Below, piece by piece: positions 21,653 through 30,601 of a DNA stretch of 39,896 nt (the first letter of the stretch is position 1; the number at the start of each line of letters is the position of its first letter). The DNA is taken from positions 1 through 39,896 of IMG/VR virus record IMGVR_UViG_3300027749_000226; one strand, 5' to 3'. This stretch comes from a virus. A program made the position numbers and the translations under genes. Under the pieces are notes generated by a model that made no database searches, was not told the origin of the DNA, and saw nothing but the letters and a program-made list of their open reading frames with translations.

Positions 21653-24600
21653 TCGGGGGGACGGGCCTTGATTGCTTCTCGGCCACCAGACAATTTAATA
21701 ACCTCATCTCTGGCATCGTCAATACCCAACGACCCGTTGCGGACTTTATCATGGACCCCCTTTATCGAGGACAGGAACGCATCAGTTTTCATGTCGTCGG
21801 TGAACATGATACGGACCATCTCCCAAGTGATAGACTGCATTTGGCGCGGCAACAGGTCGCGCTGTTGGGCGGCACGGCGACCAGCTTCAAGATAGAGGGG
21901 ATAAGTGCCTTGCAAGCCGGTGACCGTGGTGCCGACAACCGGCAATCTCGGTGCCGCTGGGTCGTCGGCATTCCCGCCGAAATTGTGTTTCACCTCAAAG
22001 GCAGTGCCACCTAATGGGGTCAGAAGAGACGCCGCGACGTTGTGGGTGTCGGACGTGTAAAACAGCGGGCTCATCGGATCGATGACGTTACCATTAAAAT
22101 TTCGCACCTTGTGCCCGCCCCCGAGTGCCATCGTGAGATTGTTGACCGACCCATCCAAAAACGAACTCACCGCGTTGGAAGCAATCGAGATCCCCGCCCA
22201 CGAGACTGGGACCGACGACCCCGGGGTCAACTGACCTTCAGGAGTCACAAGGTACGCACTCTCGGGATGCAACGACTGGGAAAGGAACCGAGTGAAGACC
22301 GTTTTCTCTTCGAGACTATCGAGGTCGGAAAGCTTCTTGCCCGACAGATTTCGGATCAAATCGTACAAGACCCGCTTGGACGCTGTAGTGCCCGTGCTTA
22401 TCTTGATTGAAGCCCGGGCAGCTTTTTCCACTGCGGCGTCAAACACGGTGTCCTGATGGTTGCGTAGCACGTCCATCACGTTTTCGGCGAGACTGACGTT
22501 GGCGAACCAGTTCTTTTGCGGGGAGAGCGTGGCGATAATCGCTGCCGATTGCTCGACGGAGATGCCATATTGGTCGGCAAATTTCTTGGCTATGACGTTG
22601 GCACCGTCGTACCACTTCGACATACGCTTCACCACTTCAGGACCAAACGTGTCGAGCGCAAGATCGTGCAAGAACAACAGATTGTCCGACATGTCGTTCG
22701 CAACCATGTCGGCAGCGGCACGCACGTCTTTCGCTTGGTACGTTTCGGGGCTGAGACCGGGGTAGTACTTTTGAATTACGGGTACATGAGCCTCGGCAAG
22801 AGTGATATCTTTGCCCGCGAACTCGGACACGCCCTTGGCCTTAAAAACCTTGTCGGCATATTGACCGAAATCAATGACTGGAATTTCTACCGTCTTGTTC
22901 TTGCCCGTCACGACCGTCGGAAGAGCATTTTGCTTGGTAATGTAGATCGGAATGAACCCTTCAGAGTCGCCCCTGAGATTTTTGGGTAAATCGGCGACGT
23001 CGACGGGATCTTCGGTCACGCTCTCGCGGATCGGCTGCTTGGCTAGGAGGCTCGACCGCTCGGGCTCGGATTGCCCGAGTGCAGAGCGCCAGTCGGTAAG
23101 CTCTTCGGGCAACAACGCCATCTTCTGAGGGGCATATGGTCGGTCTTTGGCGGGGATGTTTTTGTTGACCCCATTTTCGTCGTAGTTTTGGTCTCCAAAA
23201 TTGACCCACGAGTTTTGACCTCTGGTTCCGACCGATAGGGCTCGTTGAGCTTCGGGGCTGAACATCTGACTGTGCTTGAGCCAAGCATTCTCTTCGCCAC
23301 GCGGGCCGAACTGATAGTCTTCGGCGGCGTGTCCGTACAGATCATGGATTGCACGAAGCTTGTCGATGGACGTAAGACCTGTTTCAGGGTCAACCTGACT
23401 CATAAACTCATGCTTACCTCCCCCTCGGAAAAAGTAGAGGTGGTTGTTGTTCCTCACGTCTTCCATCATCTCGCGAGAATTGGCGTAGGGCTGTCCATCT
23501 TCGGTCCACGGCTCAAAATTTATGCCGAGGTTCTCGACCGCAAAGTCCCACTGGTCGTTCACCTCTTTTGCAAGAGCCTCATACGCCTTTACGGTCTCAG
23601 GAGACCGATCAATTTCAGGCATCGCGTCGTAGGCTTTGGCAATCTTCCTAGCCGTAGCCTCGTCAAAGTTGACGTAGTGACCATGTTCAATCGGACCTAA
23701 TCCCATCTGAGCGTTGTAGTCGTCGGAAAGTTTCCGTACTGCTTCGTTGGGTGTGCGGACAGCCTTTTTTGAGCCCGCTTTTGGCTCGTCGGGTTCGACC
23801 GGATCATCGGTCGTGCTCTCGCGGATCGGCTGCTTGGCTAGGAGGCTCGACCGCTCGGGCTCGGACGGCTCATCCGGCTTTTCCGACGCGAGAACCCCAC
23901 CCTTGGGCTTCTCCGACGCGACTTTATCAACTGCTTCCTGCTGAATCCTCAAAGCCTCTTCGTACGAGACCAACGGAACGCTGTCACGAACTTCCGAATA
24001 CGCATCATACTTGGTCAACCCGAGTTTGTTTTCGGGATCTCGAACCATGAACACATTGTCGGGCCGACCGTTCTCTTCAAAGTTCCATTTAGGCGGGGCG
24101 AAATCGTCGTTGAACGTCACTCGCGCCACGGGTCTGAAACCAAATCGCGAGTAATAATTCGGCAAGAACTCGTCGATATCGAACCCATCAAGCTTGGTCG
24201 CTTCTTGCGATGCATCGATGAGAATGTCGCGCATTTTGGCGGTCGAGTCAGGGTGTTTGAACACCGACACCAGATCGCCATCGGGCTTTACCACTGCTCC
24301 AGCTAGGCCGTCTTCGGAAAAGTAGAGGTGGTTTTCGGGGTCTGAGTAGAACTCTGGCGACTTAACCTCAACTGCCGCGCCTTTTTTATGGAGTCGCGCT
24401 GCTTCGGCGATAGCTCTTGCAAAATCTCCTCCTCGCTCATCAGAAGAGACATAGAAGCGGCTTTTTGGTAGTGCTCGCGCTGGTCGGGAATCTTCTTGTT
24501 CGACGCTAGTGGATTCATTGGTATTCTTGTTAAGATTTTCCGATTCGATGTCAAGGGGTTGATCCGTCGTGCTCTGGCGCATTTCTCCACTTCCCTCGGC

Positions 24601-26295
24601 CACCGGAGCCCCACGATCGCGAAGCTCGCGCAACAGGGCTCGTGCCGCCTCCTCGTTGGTCATCTGAATACCGAGTTTACCATTCATCCACTCTCGGATC
24701 TTGGCGATGATACGGGCAAAGACTCCCGGCGATTTCTCCTGATTGCGAGCGATCCACTCCTCCACCAACATCAGGTTGTCGGCGTTGGGGTAGCGTTTGG
24801 CGATGGCGTCGAGTTCGCCTTGGGGGATATCGCGTGTCGCGAAATCAACTAAGGCCGACTGACCATCTTCCGACGACAGGAGGCTGTGAGCCAGTTCATG
24901 GTGGACTACCGACTCGACCTCAAAAGGCTTGGTGAATGCTGCATTGACGACTACTTCCTCCGTGTTCGGATCGAAATATCCGCGAATCCCATAGTTGCGG
25001 CTGTTCCGCATATTCGGGTCGTTGATGACGGTAATATTGGTCCCCACATCAGGGTTCTGACTTCTCCACTCGTCGAGAGCCTCTTGGACCGGAGCAACGA
25101 ACTCGTCCGTTGCTGCGACGGGGGGCTGACGCATTTTCTCAAGGGTCGAGACGTCTTCGGGACGTGGTTCAATGCCCTGCGAAGTTGCGGTCCGCGTATC
25201 GATAGCCGCAGCGAATTCCTCGGGGGACATCTTCTCAACCTCTTGAAGTGAGATTCTCGGGTGGTCGGTGGTGGATTCGAGAACGGTAAGGTCTTTGCTG
25301 GTCGCATCCGATGCCAGTGGCTCGCTAGACTTGCCCGCCGTAGTTTCACCCTCTGGCACCGGACGCGATATAGGTTCACGACGGGAAATTGGTTCTCTTT
25401 GGGCCAGATGCGCCCCCGCCCCAGCCAAGCCGCCGATGACGGCTCCCTCAACCGCAGATCCGCCTGTATCCGCAAAAGCCTCACGAGTGGGATCGACTGG
25501 TTTGGCGAGGACGTTTTCCGCCACTTTGGCCCCCACGTTCTGCACGGCATTCTGCGCGGCTTCGCCCGCCATGCCCGAAAGCACCGACCCAGCAGCTTTG
25601 GGAGCCCCCGCAAAAGCCCGCTCAAGGGTCTGAGCGCCCGGAATGAAAGGGGCGGCAGCTCCGATAGCTCCCGCAGCCATCCCGGTCTGTCGGGCGATCT
25701 GGAGCGCCAGAGCAGTTTTTGCCATTGAAAGGGGCTTACCTTCCCCGACCGCTTCAGCGATCTGGGGGATCTTCATCGCGTCTTCGTCCGGCATCTTGTC
25801 CAACGTCTGGACAAGGGTGTCGTATTGCGCCCCACCGCTTCCAGATCCCATCATGGCGGCGTTGGTCGCCATCGATGCGCCCACACCCACGTTAACAGCG
25901 GCGGGGGCCGACAGAACTCTTCCAGCAACGGCTTTGGCACCGGCACCGGCACCACCGCCAGCGACCAATGCCGGGGCGGTCTCGGCCAGCGTGTTTGCCG
26001 CCAGACTGGGAGTGGCGAAAGTATGCTCGACGTAAATCAGCGCCTGCTTGAAAGGGTTTTTCTCGGCGGATACTGCCGCATTGCGGGCTTGCTGGGCTAG
26101 TCGCAGGTCTTTGGACTTACCCTGTTCAAGGTAGTCAATATTTTCCTTCGCCTGCCTCGACACGGTGTTGTCCATCTTCCCCGTGATCAGACCATAGAGG
26201 TCGCCCGCCATCTTGAGGAGCCCGTTGGAGCCCACGGCAAACGAAGTGCCGAGGTCTTTTACGGAGGTGTCGAACTGGTCAAATACGTTGGGCAC
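21637..26295 (-). CDS. Polyvalent internal virion protein with metallopeptidase and DUF7178-like domains
   Basis: 1552 residues, the largest protein here. Residues 1-339 are Ala/Gly-rich with several hydrophobic stretches, as in ejection proteins that enter the host envelope. Residues 347-573 hold an HExxH motif (HHELAHSLL, H466-H470) with acidic follow-up at 511-513, a zinc peptidase-like module. Residues 600-790 hold an alpha/beta module with YYSRFGFRPVARV, reminiscent of a GNAT-like fold. Residues 860-1036 hold IHDLYGHA and TRGQNSWVNFG, found in phage polyvalent proteins. From about 1108 the chain resembles DUF7178 (ATLSPQKNWFANVSLAE, then HKVRNFNGN). A GTG start at 26295 follows the previous stop by 2 nt. 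By position it is the last ejection protein, as T7 gp16. Confidence 0.8.
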   Translation of the reverse strand: MPNVFDQFDTSVKDLGTSFAVGSNGLLKMAGDLYGLITGKMDNTVSRQAKENIDYLEQGKSKDLRLAQQARNAAVSAEKNPFKQALIYVEHTFATPSLAANTLAETAPALVAGGGAGAGAKAVAGRVLSAPAAVNVGVGASMATNAAMMGSGSGGAQYDTLVQTLDKMPDEDAMKIPQIAEAVGEGKPLSMAKTALALQIARQTGMAAGAIGAAAPFIPGAQTLERAFAGAPKAAGSVLSGMAGEAAQNAVQNVGAKVAENVLAKPVDPTREAFADTGGSAVEGAVIGGLAGAGAHLAQREPISRREPISRPVPEGETTAGKSSEPLASDATSKDLTVLESTTDHPRISLQEVEKMSPEEFAAAIDTRTATSQGIEPRPEDVSTLEKMRQPPVAATDEFVAPVQEALDEWRSQNPDVGTNITVINDPNMRNSRNYGIRGYFDPNTEEVVVNAAFTKPFEVESVVHHELAHSLLSSEDGQSALVDFATRDIPQGELDAIAKRYPNADNLMLVEEWIARNQEKSPGVFARIIAKIREWMNGKLGIQMTNEEAARALLRELRDRGAPVAEGSGEMRQSTTDQPLDIESENLNKNTNESTSVEQEDSRPARALPKSRFYVSSDERGGDFARAIAEAARLHKKGAAVEVKSPEFYSDPENHLYFSEDGLAGAVVKPDGDLVSVFKHPDSTAKMRDILIDASQEATKLDGFDIDEFLPNYYSRFGFRPVARVTFNDDFAPPKWNFEENGRPDNVFMVRDPENKLGLTKYDAYSEVRDSVPLVSYEEALRIQQEAVDKVASEKPKGGVLASEKPDEPSEPERSSLLAKQPIRESTTDDPVEPDEPKAGSKKAVRTPNEAVRKLSDDYNAQMGLGPIEHGHYVNFDEATARKIAKAYDAMPEIDRSPETVKAYEALAKEVNDQWDFAVENLGINFEPWTEDGQPYANSREMMEDVRNNNHLYFFRGGGKHEFMSQVDPETGLTSIDKLRAIHDLYGHAAEDYQFGPRGEENAWLKHSQMFSPEAQRALSVGTRGQNSWVNFGDQNYDENGVNKNIPAKDRPYAPQKMALLPEELTDWRSALGQSEPERSSLLAKQPIRESVTEDPVDVADLPKNLRGDSEGFIPIYITKQNALPTVVTGKNKTVEIPVIDFGQYADKVFKAKGVSEFAGKDITLAEAHVPVIQKYYPGLSPETYQAKDVRAAADMVANDMSDNLLFLHDLALDTFGPEVVKRMSKWYDGANVIAKKFADQYGISVEQSAAIIATLSPQKNWFANVSLAENVMDVLRNHQDTVFDAAVEKAARASIKISTGTTASKRVLYDLIRNLSGKKLSDLDSLEEKTVFTRFLSQSLHPESAYLVTPEGQLTPGSSVPVSWAGISIASNAVSSFLDGSVNNLTMALGGGHKVRNFNGNVIDPMSPLFYTSDTHNVAASLLTPLGGTAFEVKHNFGGNADDPAAPRLPVVGTTVTGLQGTYPLYLEAGRRAAQQRDLLPRQMQSITWEMVRIMFTDDMKTDAFLSSIKGVHDKVRNGSLGIDDARDEVIKLSGGREAIKARPPEWLNK
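23020..23070 (-). repeat. 51-bp direct repeat, copy 1, in the polyvalent gene
   Basis: Identical over 51 bp to 23815-23865. It encodes SEPERSSLLAKQPIRES (residues 1076-1092) in a linker between two modules. Confidence 0.9.
23815..23865 (-). repeat. 51-bp direct repeat, copy 2, in the polyvalent gene
   Basis: Identical over 51 bp to 23020-23070. It encodes residues 811-827 of the same protein. Identity at third codon positions points to recent duplication or gene conversion. Confidence 0.9.
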
Positions 26296-26297
26296 GT

Positions 26298-28121
26298 TTA
26301 GCGTTGTTTGAGGTATCGAGCTGCTGAACCCCGACCGTACTTGGCGTCAAATTGCGCGGACAACTTGGGATCTTGAATGAGCATCTTGACCGCGTTGGGA
26401 GGTGGATTGGATGGCCGCACCATCTGCTGTCCAACCTGTTGACCGGCGGTGCGGGTAGCGGCGCTTTGTAGTTCGGTAGCCAACGGAGCAATCGCAGTCG
26501 GGGCCATTGCAGCTATAGACCTCTGTTGAACACCCGGTGACAACAGGTATTCGCGTGCCGCTTTGCTTGCCACTGGTTTTGCAAAAGCTGCCGCCACCGT
26601 AAGCGGGAGATTCCCAGTTGTAAGGCCGACCGTTCCAGCCAGAAGACCCTGACCGGCCATGCCGAGGGCACTGACTTCTGGGGAAGTTACTTTGGCGGGG
26701 TCGCGCAGACTGTTCGGAAACGCGGCTTTGAACTCGGCCAATAATTTGAGTTCCGCTCCAAGGGGCACCCCGCGTTTACTCATCCGCAGCGCAACGTCCG
26801 GGTCAATGTGGTAGGTGCCCGGATTCATCATCTCGTCGATGTTGTATGTCCGGGCAATCCGAATACGGGCCTTGTCGAGGCTGTCGGCTAAAGTTGCGTT
26901 GCCAGTCCTGCGAAGCGTCGCATCGATACTCGCAGATAGTTGCTCGGCCTGCTGCTGGAGTTGGATGGCTTTCTGCTGGGCCTCGATGTTTCTGCCTGCC
27001 GAATTAAAATAGGCGTCCCACATCCCTTGGGTTTCGCCCCTAACTTTGCGAAGGTCTTCCACGCTGGCAGCAGCCTGTTCACCCAAATCAGCCATCTGTC
27101 TGCCAAACTTTGCGTCGAATGCCTCCAAATCAACCTCCGCTTGGTGCGCTGAAGAAGCGTTAGTCTCAATACTCGCCCTATCCTGTTTCAGCACGTCGAG
27201 CTTTTGTTGGGCCTTTTCAGCCAGCTCATCAATCTGTTTGTAGACGTTGGATTCCGTCGCCCGAATGCTCTTGGTGAGCATCGGGGTCAGCTCCACGTCC
27301 TTGGCCACTCCGATTGAGGCTTTGGCGAGGTCATCGACTGCGTCTGAATTGGCCAACTGGATGCGCTGATTGACAGCCGCTTTTCCGCCCAGACTCTCCA
27401 ACTGCGTGGTCACAAAACTCGGGTTGGCATCCGACGGGACGATCTTGAGTCCGCGAGCTGCCCCAGCTTCCAAAGTTCGGAGTTCTTGGGGCTTATTGGC
27501 CAATGCCGCAGCCACTGCCGATTTGCTGCCACTGGAGAGAAGTTTTTGAGCCGCACCACCCAGAACCGCAGCGGGCAGTCCCGCTGTAGCCATTTCCTCT
27601 CCGGTGAGAAGCTGGCCTTTGTTGAGCATCTTTTCCGTGCCCGCAGCCGCTACACCTGCCGCGCCCTGTTTTAAGGCTTCTTTGGCAATGGCCCCCGCGC
27701 CTGTTCCACCCGCTGATCCTCCGGGCACCCCACCGAGTCCGGTGTTGGCGACGAACCTCCCAAGGTCAAATTTCTTACTTGGGTCCGAATACATCGAAAC
27801 CGCTTGGTTGATGAGGTCTGCCGATCCTCCACCGATCGCACCCCCAGCCATGCGCCCCAAGGAACCAAAACGCGACCCGACCGCTTGCCCGATTGCAGTA
27901 CCGACAACCTGAGTACCGAGCTCACGAGCAGTGGTGCCCAAACCGGGACCAGATTCTGGTTCGGCTGGAGCGACAGGTTCAGGGGCAGATGGTTGCGGAG
28001 CAGCCGCTGGCTTTGGGGCTGGACCAAACAACGACTCCAAGTCTTCTGGAGTGGGCGAGTGGTCGCCCTCCAAAACAATCGTACGACCAGTGAGGTTGTC
28101 CTTGACCGTGTATTTAGCCAT
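26298..28121 (-). CDS. Internal virion / DNA ejection protein
   Basis: 607 residues. The N-terminus (YTVKDNLTGRTIVLEGDHSPTPEDLESLF) is a short segment common at the start of podovirus ejection proteins. It is followed by a Pro/Ala linker (33-60) and a Gly/Ala-rich hydrophobic region (60-200). Residues about 270-430 are Gln/Glu/Lys-rich helix, probably coiled coil (KAQQKLDVLKQDRA, then QKAIQLQQQAEQLS). A second hydrophobic Ala/Leu region (485-530) precedes a polar tail. This fits proteins stored in the capsid that leave with the genome to form a channel across the host envelope. The start is ATG; it lies 2 nt from the next gene. Confidence 0.8.
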   Translation of the reverse strand: MAKYTVKDNLTGRTIVLEGDHSPTPEDLESLFGPAPKPAAAPQPSAPEPVAPAEPESGPGLGTTARELGTQVVGTAIGQAVGSRFGSLGRMAGGAIGGGSADLINQAVSMYSDPSKKFDLGRFVANTGLGGVPGGSAGGTGAGAIAKEALKQGAAGVAAAGTEKMLNKGQLLTGEEMATAGLPAAVLGGAAQKLLSSGSKSAVAAALANKPQELRTLEAGAARGLKIVPSDANPSFVTTQLESLGGKAAVNQRIQLANSDAVDDLAKASIGVAKDVELTPMLTKSIRATESNVYKQIDELAEKAQQKLDVLKQDRASIETNASSAHQAEVDLEAFDAKFGRQMADLGEQAAASVEDLRKVRGETQGMWDAYFNSAGRNIEAQQKAIQLQQQAEQLSASIDATLRRTGNATLADSLDKARIRIARTYNIDEMMNPGTYHIDPDVALRMSKRGVPLGAELKLLAEFKAAFPNSLRDPAKVTSPEVSALGMAGQGLLAGTVGLTTGNLPLTVAAAFAKPVASKAAREYLLSPGVQQRSIAAMAPTAIAPLATELQSAATRTAGQQVGQQMVRPSNPPPNAVKMLIQDPKLSAQFDAKYGRGSAARYLKQR

Positions 28122-28126
28122 GACGG

Positions 28127-30577
28127 TTATCGCTGAGAAGCCTCGGACTGTTGACGGTCAAAATCATCCACCGGTGTGGTGAGCTTATAGCCTGCCGATG
28201 CCCAGCTCTTGCGGGTCTCCCTCAGATCCCCGAGGGCTTTGGCCCGCCTCTGGTCGTCAATCTTAGCTGCCCAAATTGCCCGGTAGGCATCCGCCCAACG
28301 GTCCCCCAAAGTCCTAGCGGGATCGGCCTTGGAGTTAATGTACCAGTCGGCCAGAAGATCCGACAGAAGAGGTTGTTTCTTACCGTACTCGCGCTTGATG
28401 TCGGTGTTGGTAAACCCGAGTGCGTCAGCGACAGCCGGACCGGCATTCTTGTTAATAGTTTCGCCAGCCAAATAGCCCGTACCAAAAGCGACAGCGCCGA
28501 GCCCGCCAACTCTAGCCACACTAGCGGGACCGGAAAGTCCCGGGAGACCTTTTCTCAACTGGGCAACCGTGCGTGCCATACTTTGGTTTTTAAGAGCCGC
28601 AACCGCCTGTGGCACATATTTAGCGAGCGGGGCTGCGGTAGCGGCTGCGCCACCGGCGGTTGCCAATACCTGCCCCGTACTCATACCCGTATCGGGAGCA
28701 GCAGCAGGAACGGCAGCGGGAGCTTCCTCGGGTTCGGGGGTAGCAGAATCCGATGAAACAGTAAGCCCTGAAGGAGTCCGAGGGGCCGTGGCGGCGGAAA
28801 CGGGAGCCGCGTTATCGGGCTCTCCAGTGGGATTCGACCCGTAGGGATTCGACCCATCGGGATTTGACCCATAGGGATTCGATCCATCGCTGACAGAGTC
28901 AGTGGGAGTCACCGGCTCGTCAGGCGTTGTGGAGAACCGGTTTTCCCGGGCGGTAGGTGAGCGGAAATTCATCCCACGCGGGGCCATGGAACTGGGCTGT
29001 TCGAAAGACAATTGTTCTGCCGAGGCTCGCGGAGCTGCCGAGGCGGGATCTGCGGGAGGAGTAAATCCCCGCTTTATGGCTATTTCGGGCTTACCATACG
29101 CAGCCACGACTGCTTGCCAACCGTTGGCGTTGTTCTGGAATATCTCAGAATCAATCGTTTGCTTCGCAGCGGCTGCTTGAGAAGCCATATCAACCTTCAG
29201 ACGGTCTAGAACCGCAATCATTTGCGATGGCGATAGCTTACCCCCGGTTATACTAGCTAGACTCTCTTTAAGTATCACGCCTTCCTCATTCGATAATTGC
29301 CCCATTCCAGTAGCCCCGGTAGCAGAAGCGGATTTGAGCTTTAGCATATTCCCAATGGTATTCCGGCTCTTTAGAACATTCGTAGCCTCTATGAAGTCGG
29401 CGTTCGTATTCAGCCAATCGCGAAATTTTTCTGGTACATAACCACCACCAGTATTTAAATAGCCAGAGTTTTCAACGCTCTTCCGTATACGATCAATCAC
29501 ATCGCCAGTTATAGCGTCTTCTTTTTGTAAAGCCACCCATTGATTTAGGTGGGTCTTTTGTATATTCAGGGCTTTTAGGGCATCATTCGCTACCCCCGAT
29601 AAATCGTTTAGGAGACGGGTTTTTCCCTCGTCACCTTGGACTTGATCAACTGCCGATCCAGAACTACCGTCCCCGTATTTCGCTCTGGATTTCGCTTCGG
29701 CCTGTGCGGCCTGTGCGTCCTGCTTACTCACACCAAACACGGAAGGCATGGTCGTTCCACCAGTCATTGGAGACGTTGCTACCATGCCAGCCAATGGTGC
29801 TCCAGCCGAACCCACCCCGCCGCCCACTTGTGCAGTCGGTGCCACCCCGCCGCCCACTTGTGCAGTCGGTGCCACCCCGCCGCCCACTTGTGCAGTCGGT
29901 GCCACCCCGCCGCTCATTGGCACTCCAGTTTGTGAAGATCCCGGCATCCAATCTTGGCCCGCTACGCGCATGGCACCAGAATTCGTAAACTGCACTGGAA
30001 CCCCGTCGTTAGTGTACATCATGTGTACCTTATTAAGGTCAGCATCTAACTTCGCTTTTTCCTCGAGTTTAAGTTCTTGGCCCATGGCCCGACGAACAGC
30101 CAAAGTCTGCTCCTCATTCAGCTTCCCGCTATCGAGCATGCCCTGCAATTGGGTGAGCTTTTTAACCGCTGGAGACATGTTCCTGCCTGCCAGCGTCTCC
30201 TTCACAAAAGCGGGGTCCGATAGCACCGCATTTTTGACGGCCTGCGCTTGGTATCCAGTGCGATTTGCTTGTTGGGCCAGTCCCACGTCCGGCATCGCGG
30301 CATTAGTCTGGGCGGCAAACAACTGAGACTTGGCCCTATCAGCCGCCAAGGTATCCGGCAAATTGGACAGGAGCCCCTGCGCTTGTGCGGTCTGATACGC
30401 CGTTGTGGCGTCGTTTAACCCTTGAACATGTTGGAGCGTGCGGAACGTCTCGTTCTGTTTTAACGCGCTGGTGACGCTGTCGTAGATGGCTTGCGTGTCC
30501 ACCTTGCCCACGTTCGTCGGGATCGACGGCGACTGTTGTAACTGCTGTAGCTGAAATCCTGATGTTTCAAGGGCCAT
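28127..30577 (-). CDS. Large internal virion protein with repeat linkers
   Basis: 816 residues. The N-terminal 220 residues are helical and Gln/Ala-rich (TAYQTAQAQGLL, then LNEEQTLAVRRAMGQEL). Three exact 10-residue repeats (GGVAPTAQVG) follow at about 223-252. A helical domain spans about 290-470. A Pro/Ser/Asn-rich disordered linker containing SNPYG/SNPDG repeats lies at about 535-635, then a hydrophobic Ala/Gly segment (TGQVLATAGGAAATAAPLAKYV) and a C-terminal helical part. The order between two other internal proteins suggests an ejection or core protein. The central DNA (about 29.15-29.65 kb) is visibly lower in GC than either end, a hint of mosaic origin. Confidence 0.75.
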   Translation of the reverse strand: MALETSGFQLQQLQQSPSIPTNVGKVDTQAIYDSVTSALKQNETFRTLQHVQGLNDATTAYQTAQAQGLLSNLPDTLAADRAKSQLFAAQTNAAMPDVGLAQQANRTGYQAQAVKNAVLSDPAFVKETLAGRNMSPAVKKLTQLQGMLDSGKLNEEQTLAVRRAMGQELKLEEKAKLDADLNKVHMMYTNDGVPVQFTNSGAMRVAGQDWMPGSSQTGVPMSGGVAPTAQVGGGVAPTAQVGGGVAPTAQVGGGVGSAGAPLAGMVATSPMTGGTTMPSVFGVSKQDAQAAQAEAKSRAKYGDGSSGSAVDQVQGDEGKTRLLNDLSGVANDALKALNIQKTHLNQWVALQKEDAITGDVIDRIRKSVENSGYLNTGGGYVPEKFRDWLNTNADFIEATNVLKSRNTIGNMLKLKSASATGATGMGQLSNEEGVILKESLASITGGKLSPSQMIAVLDRLKVDMASQAAAAKQTIDSEIFQNNANGWQAVVAAYGKPEIAIKRGFTPPADPASAAPRASAEQLSFEQPSSMAPRGMNFRSPTARENRFSTTPDEPVTPTDSVSDGSNPYGSNPDGSNPYGSNPTGEPDNAAPVSAATAPRTPSGLTVSSDSATPEPEEAPAAVPAAAPDTGMSTGQVLATAGGAAATAAPLAKYVPQAVAALKNQSMARTVAQLRKGLPGLSGPASVARVGGLGAVAFGTGYLAGETINKNAGPAVADALGFTNTDIKREYGKKQPLLSDLLADWYINSKADPARTLGDRWADAYRAIWAAKIDDQRRAKALGDLRETRKSWASAGYKLTTPVDDFDRQQSEASQR
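28838..28884 (-). repeat. 15-bp in-frame repeats coding SNPYG/SNPDG
   Basis: Three to four near-identical copies of a 15-bp unit, GGATTCGACCC(A/G)TAG-like, encode Gly-Ser-Asn-Pro-Tyr/Asp in a disordered linker of the 816-residue protein. Confidence 0.7.
29821..29910 (-). repeat. Three perfect 30-bp tandem repeats
   Basis: Identical 30-bp units at 29821, 29851 and 29881 encode GGVAPTAQVG three times. They are adjacent and in frame, so this is a coding minisatellite and not a CRISPR array. Confidence 0.9.
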
Positions 30578-30601
30578 GAGATTACGGGTTCAGTTCAGAG
30601 A

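Noticed and set aside
29821-29910. Repeat cluster as a CRISPR array
   Set aside because: The units are adjacent with no spacers and are in frame within a gene.
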